Shown here: piece after piece, positions 37,601 through 46,124 of the stretch
Layout: each line of letters starts with the position of its first letter
Numbering within the stretch: position 1 is the stretch's first letter
Source: Gymnodinialimonas sp. 202GB13-11
GTDB taxonomy: Bacteria; Pseudomonadota; Alphaproteobacteria; Rhodobacterales; Rhodobacteraceae
NCBI RefSeq assembly: GCF_040932485.1
Contig: NZ_JBFRBH010000001.1
Span: 2,046,001-2,110,000 of the forward strand
Direction of reading: 5' to 3'
Length of the DNA stretch: 64,000 nt
Program-made: the position numbers and the translations under genes
The notes under the pieces: model-generated
Database searches by the model: none
The model's input: the letters and a program-made list of their open reading frames with translations, nothing else
Told to the model about the DNA's origin: nothing

Positions 37601-37807
37601 AGGGCGAACCTTTGTCTGCGCATCTTCCGCAAGAAAGTCAAAACTGCGGCGCCCGATCACTTCGTGACGTTCGTATCCAAACACTTGAAGCCAACGGTTG
37701 CTGACACGAACAATCAATCCGTGGGGATCCGAAACGTGGAAGATGGCCGGAAGATCTTCGGGCAGCTCAAATACGGAACCAAGTGGTTTCTGTTTAATCG
37801 CTTCCAT
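34601..37807 (-). CDS. Multi-PAS GGDEF-EAL cyclic-di-GMP protein
   Basis: 1068 residues from the ATG at 37807, which is preceded by GAAGGG; an upstream ATG at 37885 adds 26 residues. About five PAS/PAC units occupy ~20-650 (for example GTWEWNVQTGETRFN, VGGWELDLQTNELFW, SIGDGVITTDRDSRV). A GGDEF domain with intact GGDEF at 730-734 (ARQGGDEFVV) follows, then an EAL domain (~820-1060) with RELLIRL, VNLSPASL, VTETSI, DDFGAG, KIDGSFI, AEHVES and DYLQGF. Key catalytic positions of both domains appear present, so it may make or degrade c-di-GMP. No membrane helix is obvious. It stands alone on the minus strand. Confidence 0.9.
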   Translation of the reverse strand: MEAIKQKPLGSVFELPEDLPAIFHVSDPHGLIVRVSNRWLQVFGYERHEVIGRRSFDFLAEDAQTKVRPRYEEVLKTGHVDDLGLEFVAKDGAIVSCCLSASKLFDEDGEHAGAVAFITLPDDENVIVERLRKKSFRLQSYLEGTNAGTWEWNVQTGETRFNLRWAEIVGYTLDELGPTTIQTWLDFAHPDDLEKSEAALNAHWSGETAFYDIEARMKHKDGHWVWVHDRGRVFTRTADGAPEWMYGTHFAIDQLKQSQETENRLKQLFERTGQVAGVGGWELDLQTNELFWTAETRRIHGVSEDFLPSVADGISFYAPEARQTVADAVNQAMDDGTPWDLELPFDRMNGERIWVRAVGQAEFDERNKPARLFGAFQDISERVVKDEELRATRDWMQLASSSGGVGLWSLDIVDGTVTWDDTMIEHFAVTDASKPHTLAAWLALLPHAEAAKFKSQVKRLISGSPRIDIEIDFDDGKGLSHSLKLMGEAYKDHDGQLDRIHGACFDLTPERSLLVELQEQTSKLSVTMSSIGDGVITTDRDSRVTWLNQVAADLSGWTVEEAIGRPSSEVFAVYNETTGAPVTDPIAKCLKVGETVTLEPNSVLRQRSGEETPVDDSAAPIIGPDGRTAGAVIVFRDVTEQRKLSRDIEYRATHDLLTGLLNRNEFQQRLNACLIDPIARNSSFLFFIDLDHFKRVNDTHGHDTGDHLLRQIAEVLSGFTDSKIHAARQGGDEFVVIGHFPTSAKAEEFAGTMLSAINSIHVADGCARIGASIGVTDISIPAPDGSEHMRRADIAAYSAKAAGRNQICVWSTDDDAMRDVAMQLSLIDVIERANQNGSWEIHEQRIVPVASVGGLGELRELLIRLPGPDGKLIAPEQFLGAAERYGLMPNIDLWMFRRCLEIAAAAEPGVTYSVNLSPASLSSRSFQKDFLAILQTGTSHQLGRVCIEVTETSIVENMEQMSSFLSTLREYGLSVAIDDFGAGASSFRYFSNLPADYLKIDGSFIRNYHDPVSFASLECFIKMAHVAGLQTVAEHVESEEMIEALTSLGIDYLQGFAIERPKVAAFAA

Positions 37808-38373
37808 TTCACAACCCTTCAAGCTCACGTTTAGTAAGATTTCGCCAAAGATTCTTAAGAAAGTGTTTCTCCGCTCATTAAACATGGATAGGTCCGCCGC
37901 TCCTTCGATGGAGCTCGGATAATCCGTCGCCCATCTAGGCTATGTTGTTCTGAGCTGAAGTGGCGTTTGGCCATGAAAACGGATTACTTCGAACCCTGGC
38001 ACCAAAGCACGAAATCGGCGCTGCTACTGCGCTGGACTGCGAGTGAAACCTTCGCATTGAGCAACTCATTTCTTCGGCGGCAGTGCATCCCAGGCTGCAT
38101 CGGATGGGCCGATTTTGAATAGACTGGTTCGCGTGACACATCAAAGCTCCCGATCCCACTACATGTACAGATCGAATTTGGTCACACGTCGACACATACA
38201 GGGCTAATTTGGAGCCAAGTATTCTCAAGCCAGTCGAAGGGCGCTCAATTCGGAGAAGTCACTGCAGCAAACTGAGTAAATCGGAACGGCGGCTTCGGGA
38301 ACGCTGCAGTGCAGTACATGATCATATAGCCAACGACAGCTTTGGGCCGCTCCTTATAAACCGCCCAACTTCA
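37808..38373. other. Non-coding stretch between the c-di-GMP protein and recombinase A
   Basis: No supported gene. The promoter of the c-di-GMP gene should lie near 37810-37950. At 38342-38367, just after the recombinase A stop, is a degenerate form (TGGGCCG ... CCGCCCA) of the perfect palindrome found at the same place after recombinase B. Confidence 0.45.
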
Positions 38374-39006
38374 CTAGATTTCAATGGCTTCAGCTATGGC
38401 TAGGGCATCCTCGAGTTCGACGCCGAGGTATCTGACCGTACTGTCCATCTTGGTGTGGCCAAGAAGGAGCTGAACCGCCCGAAGGTTTCCTGTCTTCTTG
38501 TAGATCTGGGTGACCTTGGTTCTGCGCATTGAATGCGTGCCATAGGCGCTTGCCTCTAGACCAATCGACGTGACCCAGTCGCGGACGATCCGAGCATACT
38601 GACGGGTCGAAATGTGCAGCCGCTCATGAAAGCGGCCTGGCCAAAGGTACTCGGAGCCAACCATGAGCTCGTCTTCCATCCACTTCTCGACTGATGCGCG
38701 TGTGCCTTCGGATATCTCAAATCGCACTGGTTTCTGCGTTTTGCTTTGTAGGACGGAGGCGCGCTCCTTGATCTGACCTGATGCCATCACATCGACGACT
38801 TTCATCTTCACCAGGTCACAGCCGCGGAGCTTGCTGTCGATCGCCATATTGAACAGCGCCAGATCGCGATGGTTCTCGGCGAGTTCGAGCCTAACCCGGA
38901 TCGCCCAGACGTGTTTTGGCTTCAGGGGGCGCTTTTGGCCAACAATACGTCCTTTGTTCCAGGCGGGGCGAAGCGCACGAATGGCAGGTAAGTTTGGTGT
39001 TTCCAT
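38374..39006 (-). CDS. Core-only tyrosine recombinase, copy A
   Basis: 210 residues, lacking the N-terminal SAM-like domain of longer integrases. Catalytic residues: Arg61 (SKLRG), Lys89 (QSKTQK), His158-x-x-Arg161 (THSMRR), His184 (LLGHT) and Tyr193 (RYLGV). It differs from copy B (40372-41004) at only three residues (I98V, T146S, S153G), yet the DNA carries many silent differences, so both have been under selection. About 70 bases upstream of the ATG are also shared. It rejoins DNA at an unknown site. Confidence 0.9.
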   Translation of the reverse strand: METPNLPAIRALRPAWNKGRIVGQKRPLKPKHVWAIRVRLELAENHRDLALFNMAIDSKLRGCDLVKMKVVDVMASGQIKERASVLQSKTQKPVRFEISEGTRASVEKWMEDELMVGSEYLWPGRFHERLHISTRQYARIVRDWVTSIGLEASAYGTHSMRRTKVTQIYKKTGNLRAVQLLLGHTKMDSTVRYLGVELEDALAIAEAIEI

Positions 39007-39256
39007 GACTGATCCTCCGATCCGCCATGCCCTCCCACAACGACAACCCGACGTTGACGAGGCAACATATCACAGGATGCTGCGCCGCATTCGAGGTCTG
39101 GAACGAGCCCTCTCAAGACATTGATGGACTGGAAGTCCCAAAATAATTACCGAACTCTCAACCGCGTGAACTACAGATCAGGGTCAATATCAATTGCGCT
39201 GTAGCACCAAGCCTCTGAGCTGATCTTGCCCGACATTTATCAGGGCGGATTGCGGG

Positions 39257-40117
39257 CTAGACGGCTGACCGCCTTTTGTTCCACCACGCCCACAGTGCAA
39301 GTAAAATCAGGCCATAGATCGTCTCGGGCGAGAGCACGAGCGCAAGCAGTGGATCATAAGCGCTTTCGGCCCCTACAAGGGCTGTTTCCTCAGAAGCTAC
39401 CTCGCCACCATTTGCGATGGTTATCGTTTGATCCAGTGTTACCGCCGCATCCCACAGTCCATGCATGATGATTGATGGCCACAGTGATCCCGTCCAAAGT
39501 ACGAGCGCACCGAAGAAAACACCGCCGCCAATCGCGCCTGAAACCTGGAATAAGGTGATTTCGAATGGTTGCCCGCCCATCCAGTTCACAAAGTGGAACA
39601 GTCCAAAGATGACGGCGGCAACCAAGACAGCGGCAATGGCGGACAAATTTGACCGCAAACCGTGCAATAGCACTCCGCGAAACAACAGCTCTTCAAAGAA
39701 GCCGACGATGAGGGCTGCGAAACTTGCGACCCCTACTGTCCCCCATTGCGCGGGCGTTAGCGCAAAGTCATCATTCTCTAAAAGGGCGGCACCGTAGGTG
39801 ACAAAAACCAGCGCAAGAACAAACGCAATGTAGGGCAAAGTGAAAAGCGTCGCGCGCCACTGGGGCATGCTGAGTAGTCCCGTCTCCCGACCCCAGCCGA
39901 TCAGAAAAACGGCACCAACAAGAACGCTTGTCATTGCAGCCTCGGTCCAAAGGCCATCGGCGAATTCGGATGCACCCTGTTGCTGTCGTCCATGTCCGAA
40001 CAGATCAGAGGTATCTGCAAAAAGAATTGGCGCAACGAAGTAAACTGCGGCAATCACCAGAACTGCGAGAGCGACAAAAAGGGGCTGCGATTCAGCGAAA
40101 TTACGAATTCTGTTCAT
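39257..40117 (-). CDS. CPBP-family intramembrane metalloprotease
   Basis: 286 residues from the ATG at 40117; an earlier ATG at 40162 adds 15 residues. About seven membrane helices. The CPBP/Abi motifs are present: FFEELLFRG (EExxxR), FGLFHFVNW with the metal-ligand His, and the third motif HGLWDA. These proteases are related to CAAX prenyl endopeptidases and to bacteriocin-immunity proteins. The gene lies between two recombinase copies on the same strand, like cargo. Confidence 0.85.
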   Translation of the reverse strand: MNRIRNFAESQPLFVALAVLVIAAVYFVAPILFADTSDLFGHGRQQQGASEFADGLWTEAAMTSVLVGAVFLIGWGRETGLLSMPQWRATLFTLPYIAFVLALVFVTYGAALLENDDFALTPAQWGTVGVASFAALIVGFFEELLFRGVLLHGLRSNLSAIAAVLVAAVIFGLFHFVNWMGGQPFEITLFQVSGAIGGGVFFGALVLWTGSLWPSIIMHGLWDAAVTLDQTITIANGGEVASEETALVGAESAYDPLLALVLSPETIYGLILLALWAWWNKRRSAV

Positions 40118-40342
40118 GCGATTGAGCCTAAGTTTGTCTGGAAGAAATTCAATGCAAGGCATTTAAGCAGCGGATTCGCCGATGTAAACGATCGGTGCCG
40201 TGTTGGAAGTTTGGCTGTTCACTAAAGGCAGCTATGTCCCGCAGACTGTTAATTCGAGTGGTGTCAGATCTTGCATTTGCAGCGAATGGCGGCTCTGACG
40301 GGCCGCGATGCAGCACCTTGACCCACTGGCCAAGGTCCGCAA

Positions 40343-40366
40343 TGGGCCGTTCGTACGAACGGCCCA
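40343..40366. repeat. Perfect 24-bp palindrome after recombinase B
   Basis: TGGGCCGTTCG-TA-CGAACGGCCCA, fully self-complementary, lies six bases from the stop of recombinase B. With no T tract on either strand, it is a poor intrinsic terminator. It could be a recombination or binding site. A decayed counterpart follows recombinase A. Confidence 0.7.
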
Positions 40367-40371
40367 AGTGT

Positions 40372-41004
40372 TTAGATTTCGATAGCTTCAGCGATGGCTA
40401 GAGCGTCCTCAAGTTCGACGCCCAGATATCGAACGGTGCTGTCCATCTTCGTATGTCCAAGAAGCAACTGTACGGCGCGCAGGTTGCCAGTCTTCTTGTA
40501 GATTTGGGTGACTTTCGTGCGTCGCATCGAATGTGTGCCGTATGCGCCTGCTTCTAGGCCGATGGAAGAAACCCAGTCCCTGACGATCCGTGCGTATTGG
40601 CGTGTGGAGATGTGCAAACGCTCATGGAAGCGGCCTGGCCAAAGATACTCTGAGCCAACCATGAGTTCATCCTCCATCCACTTCTCAACCGAGGCCCGGG
40701 TGCCTTCCGAAACCTCGAAGCGGACTGGTTTCTGAGTTTTGCTTTGCAGTACGGAGGCGCGCTCCTTGATTTGACCTGACGCCATCACGTCGACGACCTT
40801 CATCTTCACAAGATCACAACCGCGCAGCTTGCTGTCGATTGCCATATTGAACAGCGCGAGGTCGCGATGGTTCTCGGCCAGTTCAAGTCGGACACGGATT
40901 GCCCAGACATGCTTTGGCTTCAGCGGCCGTTTTTGGCCGACGATACGTCCTTTGTTCCAAGCGGGGCGTAGTGCGCGGATTGCTGGTAGGTTTGGTGTTT
41001 CCAT
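40372..41004 (-). CDS. Core-only tyrosine recombinase, copy B
   Basis: 210 residues from the ATG at 41004; an in-frame upstream start at 41043 adds 13 residues read from the shared 5' flank and is not supported. All catalytic residues are as in copy A (Arg61, Lys89, His158, Arg161, His184, Tyr193). The substitutions relative to copy A are conservative. The flank from the ATG to about 41060 matches the flank of copy A with small changes. The duplicated unit is thus gene plus 5' flank plus 3' palindrome. Confidence 0.9.
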   Translation of the reverse strand: METPNLPAIRALRPAWNKGRIVGQKRPLKPKHVWAIRVRLELAENHRDLALFNMAIDSKLRGCDLVKMKVVDVMASGQIKERASVLQSKTQKPVRFEVSEGTRASVEKWMEDELMVGSEYLWPGRFHERLHISTRQYARIVRDWVSSIGLEAGAYGTHSMRRTKVTQIYKKTGNLRAVQLLLGHTKMDSTVRYLGVELEDALAIAEAIEI

Positions 41005-41579
41005 GACTGATCCTCCGATCCGCCATGCCCTCCGCAACGACAACCCGACGTTGACGAGGCACTATATCACGGGATTTCTGCGCTGCCTCCGACGTCCGCT
41101 GTGAGCCCAAACCTACCAAGATGACGAAGTATCGCGAATGGCCGGTCTTACGAAGGTGGAGAAGAACCATTCAAAACTCCCCCGACGTTTTTGGCTAAAA
41201 GTTTGTGACGTAGGAAATCTTAACGATCACAGTGTAGTGCTCAAGGTGAACAAGACGGAGACTTTTCCTAAAGGTTGCGGAGAAGGGTTTCTTTTTTTGT
41301 TAAGCAATGAGCCGCGAGTCAGATTACGAGAGCTGGCTCCGAGCCAAATGTTGGCTGACGTAGGCTCGCTGCGCCCTGCTTGTCATGCAGGCTGATCAAC
41401 ACTCCTAAAGCTTCCCCCGAACCCGACCGTATACGGAAAAAATCGGTAAAACCTTAGCCGGGACCCTAGGCCTGTCGAAATGTGCCGACCTCGCCGCACA
41501 GGATAATGAGCGGATATGAACACGCTCATCTATCAAAAGGTTCCAGGACGACTTTGTCCTGACGGGAAAGGAAATTCCG
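41005..41579. other. Non-coding stretch before the DGPF genes
   Basis: The first ~60 bases repeat the 5' flank of recombinase A. The remainder shows no supported gene. The promoter of the DGPF-sigma operon should lie within 41400-41570, but no clear element can be named. Confidence 0.4.
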
Positions 41580-41939
41580 ATGAGATACATGTTGCAGTTC
41601 CGCGAAGTCGCCGAGGAATGGGGCAAGCACAAAGACCCCTCTCAGCACGAGGCCTATTTTGGTGCCTGGGGCGCGTTCATTGGCGAGATCGCGCAATCCG
41701 GGGTCATGGTCAGTGGCGAAGGGCTGCTTTCGCCGGAAACAGCGACGACGCTGCGTATTGAGAATGGGACGCGTCAGGTCTCCGAAGGCCCGTTTGCCGA
41801 CACCAAGGAGGCACTCGGAGGTTATCTCATCATCGACGTGCCCGACCTCGATGCCGCGCTCGACTGGGCCGCAAAGGCGCCCTGTGTGGCCGTCGGATCG
41901 GTCGAGGTCCGTCCGGTGCTGCCATCGTCTGACGCCTGA
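41580..41939 (+). CDS. DGPF/YCII-domain protein 1
   Basis: 119 residues, alpha-beta YCII fold. The family motif reads EGPFADTKEALGGY (~69-82); the first residue is Glu instead of Asp. Start MRYMLQF with an AAAGGA ribosome-binding site. A close paralog follows at 42057, and both precede an ECF sigma factor with a long C-terminus, the arrangement known for ECF42 sigma factors. The biochemical role of DGPF proteins is not established. Confidence 0.85.
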   Translation: MRYMLQFREVAEEWGKHKDPSQHEAYFGAWGAFIGEIAQSGVMVSGEGLLSPETATTLRIENGTRQVSEGPFADTKEALGGYLIIDVPDLDAALDWAAKAPCVAVGSVEVRPVLPSSDA

Positions 41940-42056
41940 GGAATGGTGCGTGCAGCGACGCCGCGACGATTGCGGCACGCACTTTCAAACTGCGCAAAAG
42001 CTTATCTGTCGACAGGCCGTCGGCAAACGATCATGATCAAACGAAAGGAGCTTACG

Positions 42057-42419
42057 ATGAACTACATGTTGCAATTCTATGAAACTGCCGATGAACGCGG
42101 CAAGAGACAGGATCCGGCACAGTCTGACGCCTATTGGGGCGGATGGAACGACTTTATCGGTGCGCTCGCGCAATCCGGAGCAATGGTAAGCGGCAACGTG
42201 CTGCAGACGCCCGATTCAGCGACGACGATGCGCGTCGAAAACGGAACGAGGCACGTTGTCGATGGCCCATTCGCCGACACCAAAGAGATGCTGGCTGGCT
42301 ATGTCATCATCGATGTGCCTGATCTAGACGCTGCTCTCGAATGGGCCGCTCGGGTTCCTTGCGTGACGGGTGGGTCTGTCGAAATCCGCCCGGTTCTGCC
42401 GCAGTCGTCCGACGACTGA
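42057..42419 (+). CDS. DGPF/YCII-domain protein 2
   Basis: 120 residues, similar along its whole length to the protein at 41580 (MNYMLQF start, NGTRHV, DGPFADTKEMLAGYVIIDVPDLDAALEWAA). The canonical DGPF motif is intact. The ATG at 42057 follows AAAGGAG by seven bases. The TGA overlaps the sigma-factor ATG (TGATG), so the two are coupled. Confidence 0.87.
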   Translation: MNYMLQFYETADERGKRQDPAQSDAYWGGWNDFIGALAQSGAMVSGNVLQTPDSATTMRVENGTRHVVDGPFADTKEMLAGYVIIDVPDLDAALEWAARVPCVTGGSVEIRPVLPQSSDD

Positions 42420-43648
42420 TGGACCCATCGCGCCGCGAAGTAGACGCGCAGGCAACACTCGCGGCGCGCGAATCCTACGGTAAGCTCATTGCGATCCTCG
42501 CCGCGCGCACGCGCGATGTCACGGCCGCCGAGGACGCGCTGGCCGACGCCTTCGCTGCGGCGATCGCGCAGTGGCCGCGGGACGGCGTGCCGAATAACCC
42601 GACAGGCTGGCTTGTGACTGTTGCGAGGCGCAGCGCTGGCCACGCAGCTGCGCGACGCGAGACCGCAGACCGGGGGACGGCGATGATCCAAATGCTGGAG
42701 GATGAACGGAGAGATGCGGATTTGAACGACTTTGGCGACGACCGGCTGAAGTTGATGTTTGCCTGCACCCATCCGGCGATCGCGGTGGACGCACAGGCAC
42801 CCTTGATGCTCCAGACAGTCCTCGGCCTTGATGCTGCGCGGATCGCGAGTAGCTTTCTTGTTGCGCCAGCTTCGATGGGTCAGCGGCTGGTGCGCGCCAA
42901 ACGTCGCATCCGCGATGCGGGCATCGCTTTCGCAATCCCCCAGCCTGACGATATTCCTGATCGTTTATCGGCTGTTCTGTCTGCGATCTACGCGGCCTAT
43001 GGGACGGCTTGGGACGATATTGCTGGTGCCGACCAGAGGCTGGCTGGCCTCGCCGATGAAGCGATTTGGCTCGCGCGGCTGACGGTGCAGCTTGCGCCGG
43101 GCGAGCCAGAAGCCCTTGGCCTTCTGGCCATGATGTTGCACTGCGACGCGCGGCGGGCTGCACGGCGAGGACCCGATGGCGCCTTCATCGCGCTGCACAA
43201 CCAGGACGCAAGCTTATGGTCTCGGGAGATGATGGCTGAGGCCGAAGCGGCCCTGCGCGCCGCCGCTCGTGCGGCAAAGCCGGGGCGGTTCCAGACAGAG
43301 GCCGCGATTCAATCACTCCACGTGCAGAGCCGAATGACTGGCGAGCGCCTGAACGGCCCACTCGCACAGCTTTACGACGTGTTGGCTCGGTTCGCGCCGA
43401 CCACGGGTATCTTGGTGGCGCGGGCAGTTGCGCACGCGGAAAATGGAGAGGCCGACGCTGCGCTGTCACAGCTAGATGGGATCAATGGTGCCGAGACCTA
43501 CCAGCCGTGGTGGGCCGCGCGCGCCCGCATTCTTTGGCTTTGCGGTCAGGAGGTTGCCGCCCGCAACGCCGCGTCCCACGCGGCCGGTCTCACCAGCGAT
43601 CCTGGCATCCGGCGCTTTCTGTTGACCGATGGGTATCGCGACGTTTGA
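42419..43648 (+). CDS. ECF sigma factor with C-terminal extension (ECF42 type)
   Basis: 409 residues, far longer than a basic ECF sigma factor. The sigma-2 region (EDALADAFAAAIAQWPRDGVPNNPTGWL) and sigma-4 region (LMLQTVLGLDAARIASSF, MGQRLVRAKRRIRDAG) are followed by ~220 helical, TPR-like residues (LAPGEPEALGLLAMMLHCDARR). Association with DGPF genes and this extension are the marks of group ECF42, in which the C-terminus controls activity. No anti-sigma factor is adjacent, as expected for the group. The start at 42419 overlaps the DGPF gene. Confidence 0.9.
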   Translation: MDPSRREVDAQATLAARESYGKLIAILAARTRDVTAAEDALADAFAAAIAQWPRDGVPNNPTGWLVTVARRSAGHAAARRETADRGTAMIQMLEDERRDADLNDFGDDRLKLMFACTHPAIAVDAQAPLMLQTVLGLDAARIASSFLVAPASMGQRLVRAKRRIRDAGIAFAIPQPDDIPDRLSAVLSAIYAAYGTAWDDIAGADQRLAGLADEAIWLARLTVQLAPGEPEALGLLAMMLHCDARRAARRGPDGAFIALHNQDASLWSREMMAEAEAALRAAARAAKPGRFQTEAAIQSLHVQSRMTGERLNGPLAQLYDVLARFAPTTGILVARAVAHAENGEADAALSQLDGINGAETYQPWWAARARILWLCGQEVAARNAASHAAGLTSDPGIRRFLLTDGYRDV

Positions 43649-43733
43649 TGCAGGGCTGCAGGATCCTGGGTTGGTTCAAAAGTTACATCATTTTGCGTTT
43701 CGACGAAATTCCGGTCTCGTAGTGAGCTCGTAG

Positions 43734-44369
43734 CTATTCAACTTTTCCCAGTTGCCACACAAGCCATTCGACCGAAATCTCGATCTGCTCATCAAGTTCG
43801 GCCTTCGTCCTTTGCGTTGTCGTCCCTGCGAGAAGCCGATCATACGCATCACCTGGTAGCATTGTCAGAAACATGCGCGCCAAAGTCATCGCGCGGTCTT
43901 TCGTCAGACCCGGCGTGACCGCACGCAAATAGCCGGATAGTTGCGCATACCCTTCTTCATACCCCCGATCGAAGAAAACATCGGCGATTTCCGGATTACG
44001 CCCGCCCTCGGTATAGACGATCCGGGAGAGGGCAAGGACATCTTCACCCCAAAGCATCTCAAGAAAGCGGCGCGCAATTTCTGTTAGCAGGTCTTTTGGC
44101 GTCCCGTTTTTCGGGAAGCCTTCGGACAACGGACCGAATGCGGCCTGACACAGCTCTATGACGACCGTGTTGAACAAGCCTGCTTTGTCACGAAACTGGG
44201 CATAAAGCGTTGATTTCGACCCGCCCGCCCGCTCGATGATCTGCGCGAGCGACGTTCGCTCATACCCCTGCTCCAAAAACAATTCAGCACTGGCCTTAAG
44301 CACAGCAGCGCGCCGCGCGGACCCCTTGTTTGTCAGTGGCGTGTCTTCGGGTTTGTCTGTTTTGGACAT
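43734..44369 (-). CDS. TetR/AcrR-family regulator
   Basis: 211 residues. The N-terminal helix-turn-helix (AELFLEQGYERTSLAQIIERAGGSKS, then TLYAQFRDKAGLF) is followed by an all-helical ligand domain with a TetR_C_7-like middle (ALSRIVYTEGGRNPEIADVFFDRG). It diverges from the flavin monooxygenase gene at 44498, its likely target, across a 128-base gap with a palindromic candidate operator. Confidence 0.9.
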   Translation of the reverse strand: MSKTDKPEDTPLTNKGSARRAAVLKASAELFLEQGYERTSLAQIIERAGGSKSTLYAQFRDKAGLFNTVVIELCQAAFGPLSEGFPKNGTPKDLLTEIARRFLEMLWGEDVLALSRIVYTEGGRNPEIADVFFDRGYEEGYAQLSGYLRAVTPGLTKDRAMTLARMFLTMLPGDAYDRLLAGTTTQRTKAELDEQIEISVEWLVWQLGKVE

Positions 44370-44408
44370 CTAGTCTCTTAGTACTTGTCTTTGCTTCAAA
44401 CTCATTTA

Positions 44409-44424
44409 TGTACCGTACCGTACA
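44409..44424. promoter_or_regulatory. Candidate TetR operator
   Basis: TGTAC-N6-GTACA lies between the divergent TetR and monooxygenase genes, made of three overlapping GTACC/GTACG-like units. Position and symmetry fit an operator controlling both promoters; binding is inferred. Confidence 0.55.
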
Positions 44425-44497
44425 TTACAGTGAGGTGCAGCGGATTGATGTTCCCTATCACTGATACAACGGAAACGTAAGAAGACTGGACTTTGGA

Positions 44498-46081
44498 ATG
44501 AACGAGTTTACCGCTGATGTCTTGATCGTGGGGGCGGGCCCGACCGGTCTGGCGACGGCAATGGCCTTGTCTCATCTCGGCACATCTTTTGTCCTGATCG
44601 AAGCCAAACCAACGACCTCGGTTCATACCAAAGCCACGAACCTGATGCCCGGCACGCTTGAGCAGCTCGATATCTTCGGACTGACAGAGCGGATGTACGA
44701 CACCGGCGGCATCATGACCCGCTACATGATGCATATGTATGGGTCCAACGTGGGGCCACGACCGATGCACATGGAAGGTAGTCCGCATCCGAATGTTCTG
44801 TTTCTGGGTCAGGATTTGATCGAGAAGAACCTTATGGCCAGTCTTCCAAATGAGGGTGCTGATATTCGGTTTGGCCATCGGCTTGTGTCGTTGGATCAGG
44901 ATCTCGACGGTGTCACCGCGACGGTATCCGAAGGCGAGGCCGAGACGCAGATGCGGTTCAGGTACGTCGTCGGGTGCGACGGGCCGCGCAGTGTCGTGCG
45001 GCGCGGGACCGCCTGTGACTTTGAGCCCGTGAGAACCGGAAAATACGTCTGGCAGGCCGATGCGAAACTGTCATGGGCCGGGCTGCAAACGATGAAGCAG
45101 ATGTGGCTTTACTACTACGATGAAGGATTTGGGGCCGTCATACATCTGCCCGGTGGCATCACAAAAGTCATGGTCTTTGAGGAAAAGGGCCGACTTCCAA
45201 ACCGCGAACCCACCCTTGCGGAAATACAAGACCGATTGCGGATGATGACCGGGGATCAAACTGCGACGCTCACAGATCCAGTCTGGCTAAGCCACGGTGA
45301 ACTGCTGACCGGTGTGGCTCCGTCGCTGATCGACGGTCGCATCCTGCTCGCTGGAGATGCGTGCAATCCGATCCTGCCCAACGGCGGCCAAGGACTGAAT
45401 ATCGGGATTCAGGATGGGATCAATCTCGCCTGGAAACTGCACGATGTCGTTCAGCGCTACGCCTCGCCTGCGCTTTTGCAGACCTACGACGATGAACGCC
45501 GTGCACTGCGGCTGGCTTTAGAGAATGTCCAAATCAATACCCTGAAATACACGCTGCCTGCGCCCAAAATGAACCGTTTCATTTTGCGCAAGTTTGGCGA
45601 CCGCCTCCTTAATCGGTTTTGGCCGCTCATGGCGCGTGCCTTTAGCCAGCTTGGCCAGAAATACGACAAGAGCCCGCTGACCGAAGAGGGTGGGAGAAGG
45701 AAGGGCATTCGCGCCGGGCAACGTGCAGTGGATGCGGATGTTCAGTTGTGCTCCGACGGCACTGAGCTCTCGCTGCTCGAAACTCTCTGCAAGCCGCGTT
45801 GGAAGATTGTCGTTTTTGATGCTGGCAACGACGTCGCTTTGTCCGAGCTATTTGACGATGCAGCCTATCCATTTGCTGACAAGCTGGTCATCCGCTCGCA
45901 TGCGTCAGTCCGCGGCCCCAGGACGCACATCGACCTCGATCAGTTGGCGCATAAGGCTTATGGCATCAAAACGCCGACAGTTCTGTTGATAAGACCCGAC
46001 AATTATGTGGGTGCGCGTTTCACGGACGACATGGAAAAAAGTGTGAAGGCCTATTTCAAGACTTGGTACCCCGACGTCTGA
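44498..46081 (+). CDS. FAD-dependent aromatic monooxygenase (PheA/TfdB/UbiH type)
   Basis: 527 residues. GAGPTG (11-16) for FAD, the DG motif (VVGCDGPRSVVR) and the GD motif (ILLAGDACNPILPNGGQGLNIGIQDGINLAWKL), then a C-terminal thioredoxin-like domain as in phenol hydroxylase-type enzymes. It hydroxylates an aromatic substrate with NAD(P)H and oxygen. Divergence from a TetR regulator suggests induction by its substrate. Followed by a short terminator. Confidence 0.92.
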   Translation: MNEFTADVLIVGAGPTGLATAMALSHLGTSFVLIEAKPTTSVHTKATNLMPGTLEQLDIFGLTERMYDTGGIMTRYMMHMYGSNVGPRPMHMEGSPHPNVLFLGQDLIEKNLMASLPNEGADIRFGHRLVSLDQDLDGVTATVSEGEAETQMRFRYVVGCDGPRSVVRRGTACDFEPVRTGKYVWQADAKLSWAGLQTMKQMWLYYYDEGFGAVIHLPGGITKVMVFEEKGRLPNREPTLAEIQDRLRMMTGDQTATLTDPVWLSHGELLTGVAPSLIDGRILLAGDACNPILPNGGQGLNIGIQDGINLAWKLHDVVQRYASPALLQTYDDERRALRLALENVQINTLKYTLPAPKMNRFILRKFGDRLLNRFWPLMARAFSQLGQKYDKSPLTEEGGRRKGIRAGQRAVDADVQLCSDGTELSLLETLCKPRWKIVVFDAGNDVALSELFDDAAYPFADKLVIRSHASVRGPRTHIDLDQLAHKAYGIKTPTVLLIRPDNYVGARFTDDMEKSVKAYFKTWYPDV

Positions 46082-46095
46082 TTGGTTGAAAGATT

Positions 46096-46113
46096 AAGCC
46101 TCCGGCTTTTTCT
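46096..46113 (+). terminator. Short terminator after the monooxygenase
   Basis: AAGCC-TCC-GGCTT followed by TTTCTTT, 15 bases after the stop codon. The stem is only 5 bp, so it is moderate in strength. Confidence 0.65.
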
Positions 46114-46124
46114 TTGCCCCGTCC

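Noticed and set aside
40343-40366. The palindrome as an ordinary rho-independent terminator
   Set aside because: No T tract on either strand and zero-length loop.
41138-41395. 85-codon plus-strand frame after recombinase B
   Set aside because: No ribosome-binding site and the composition is unlike a protein.
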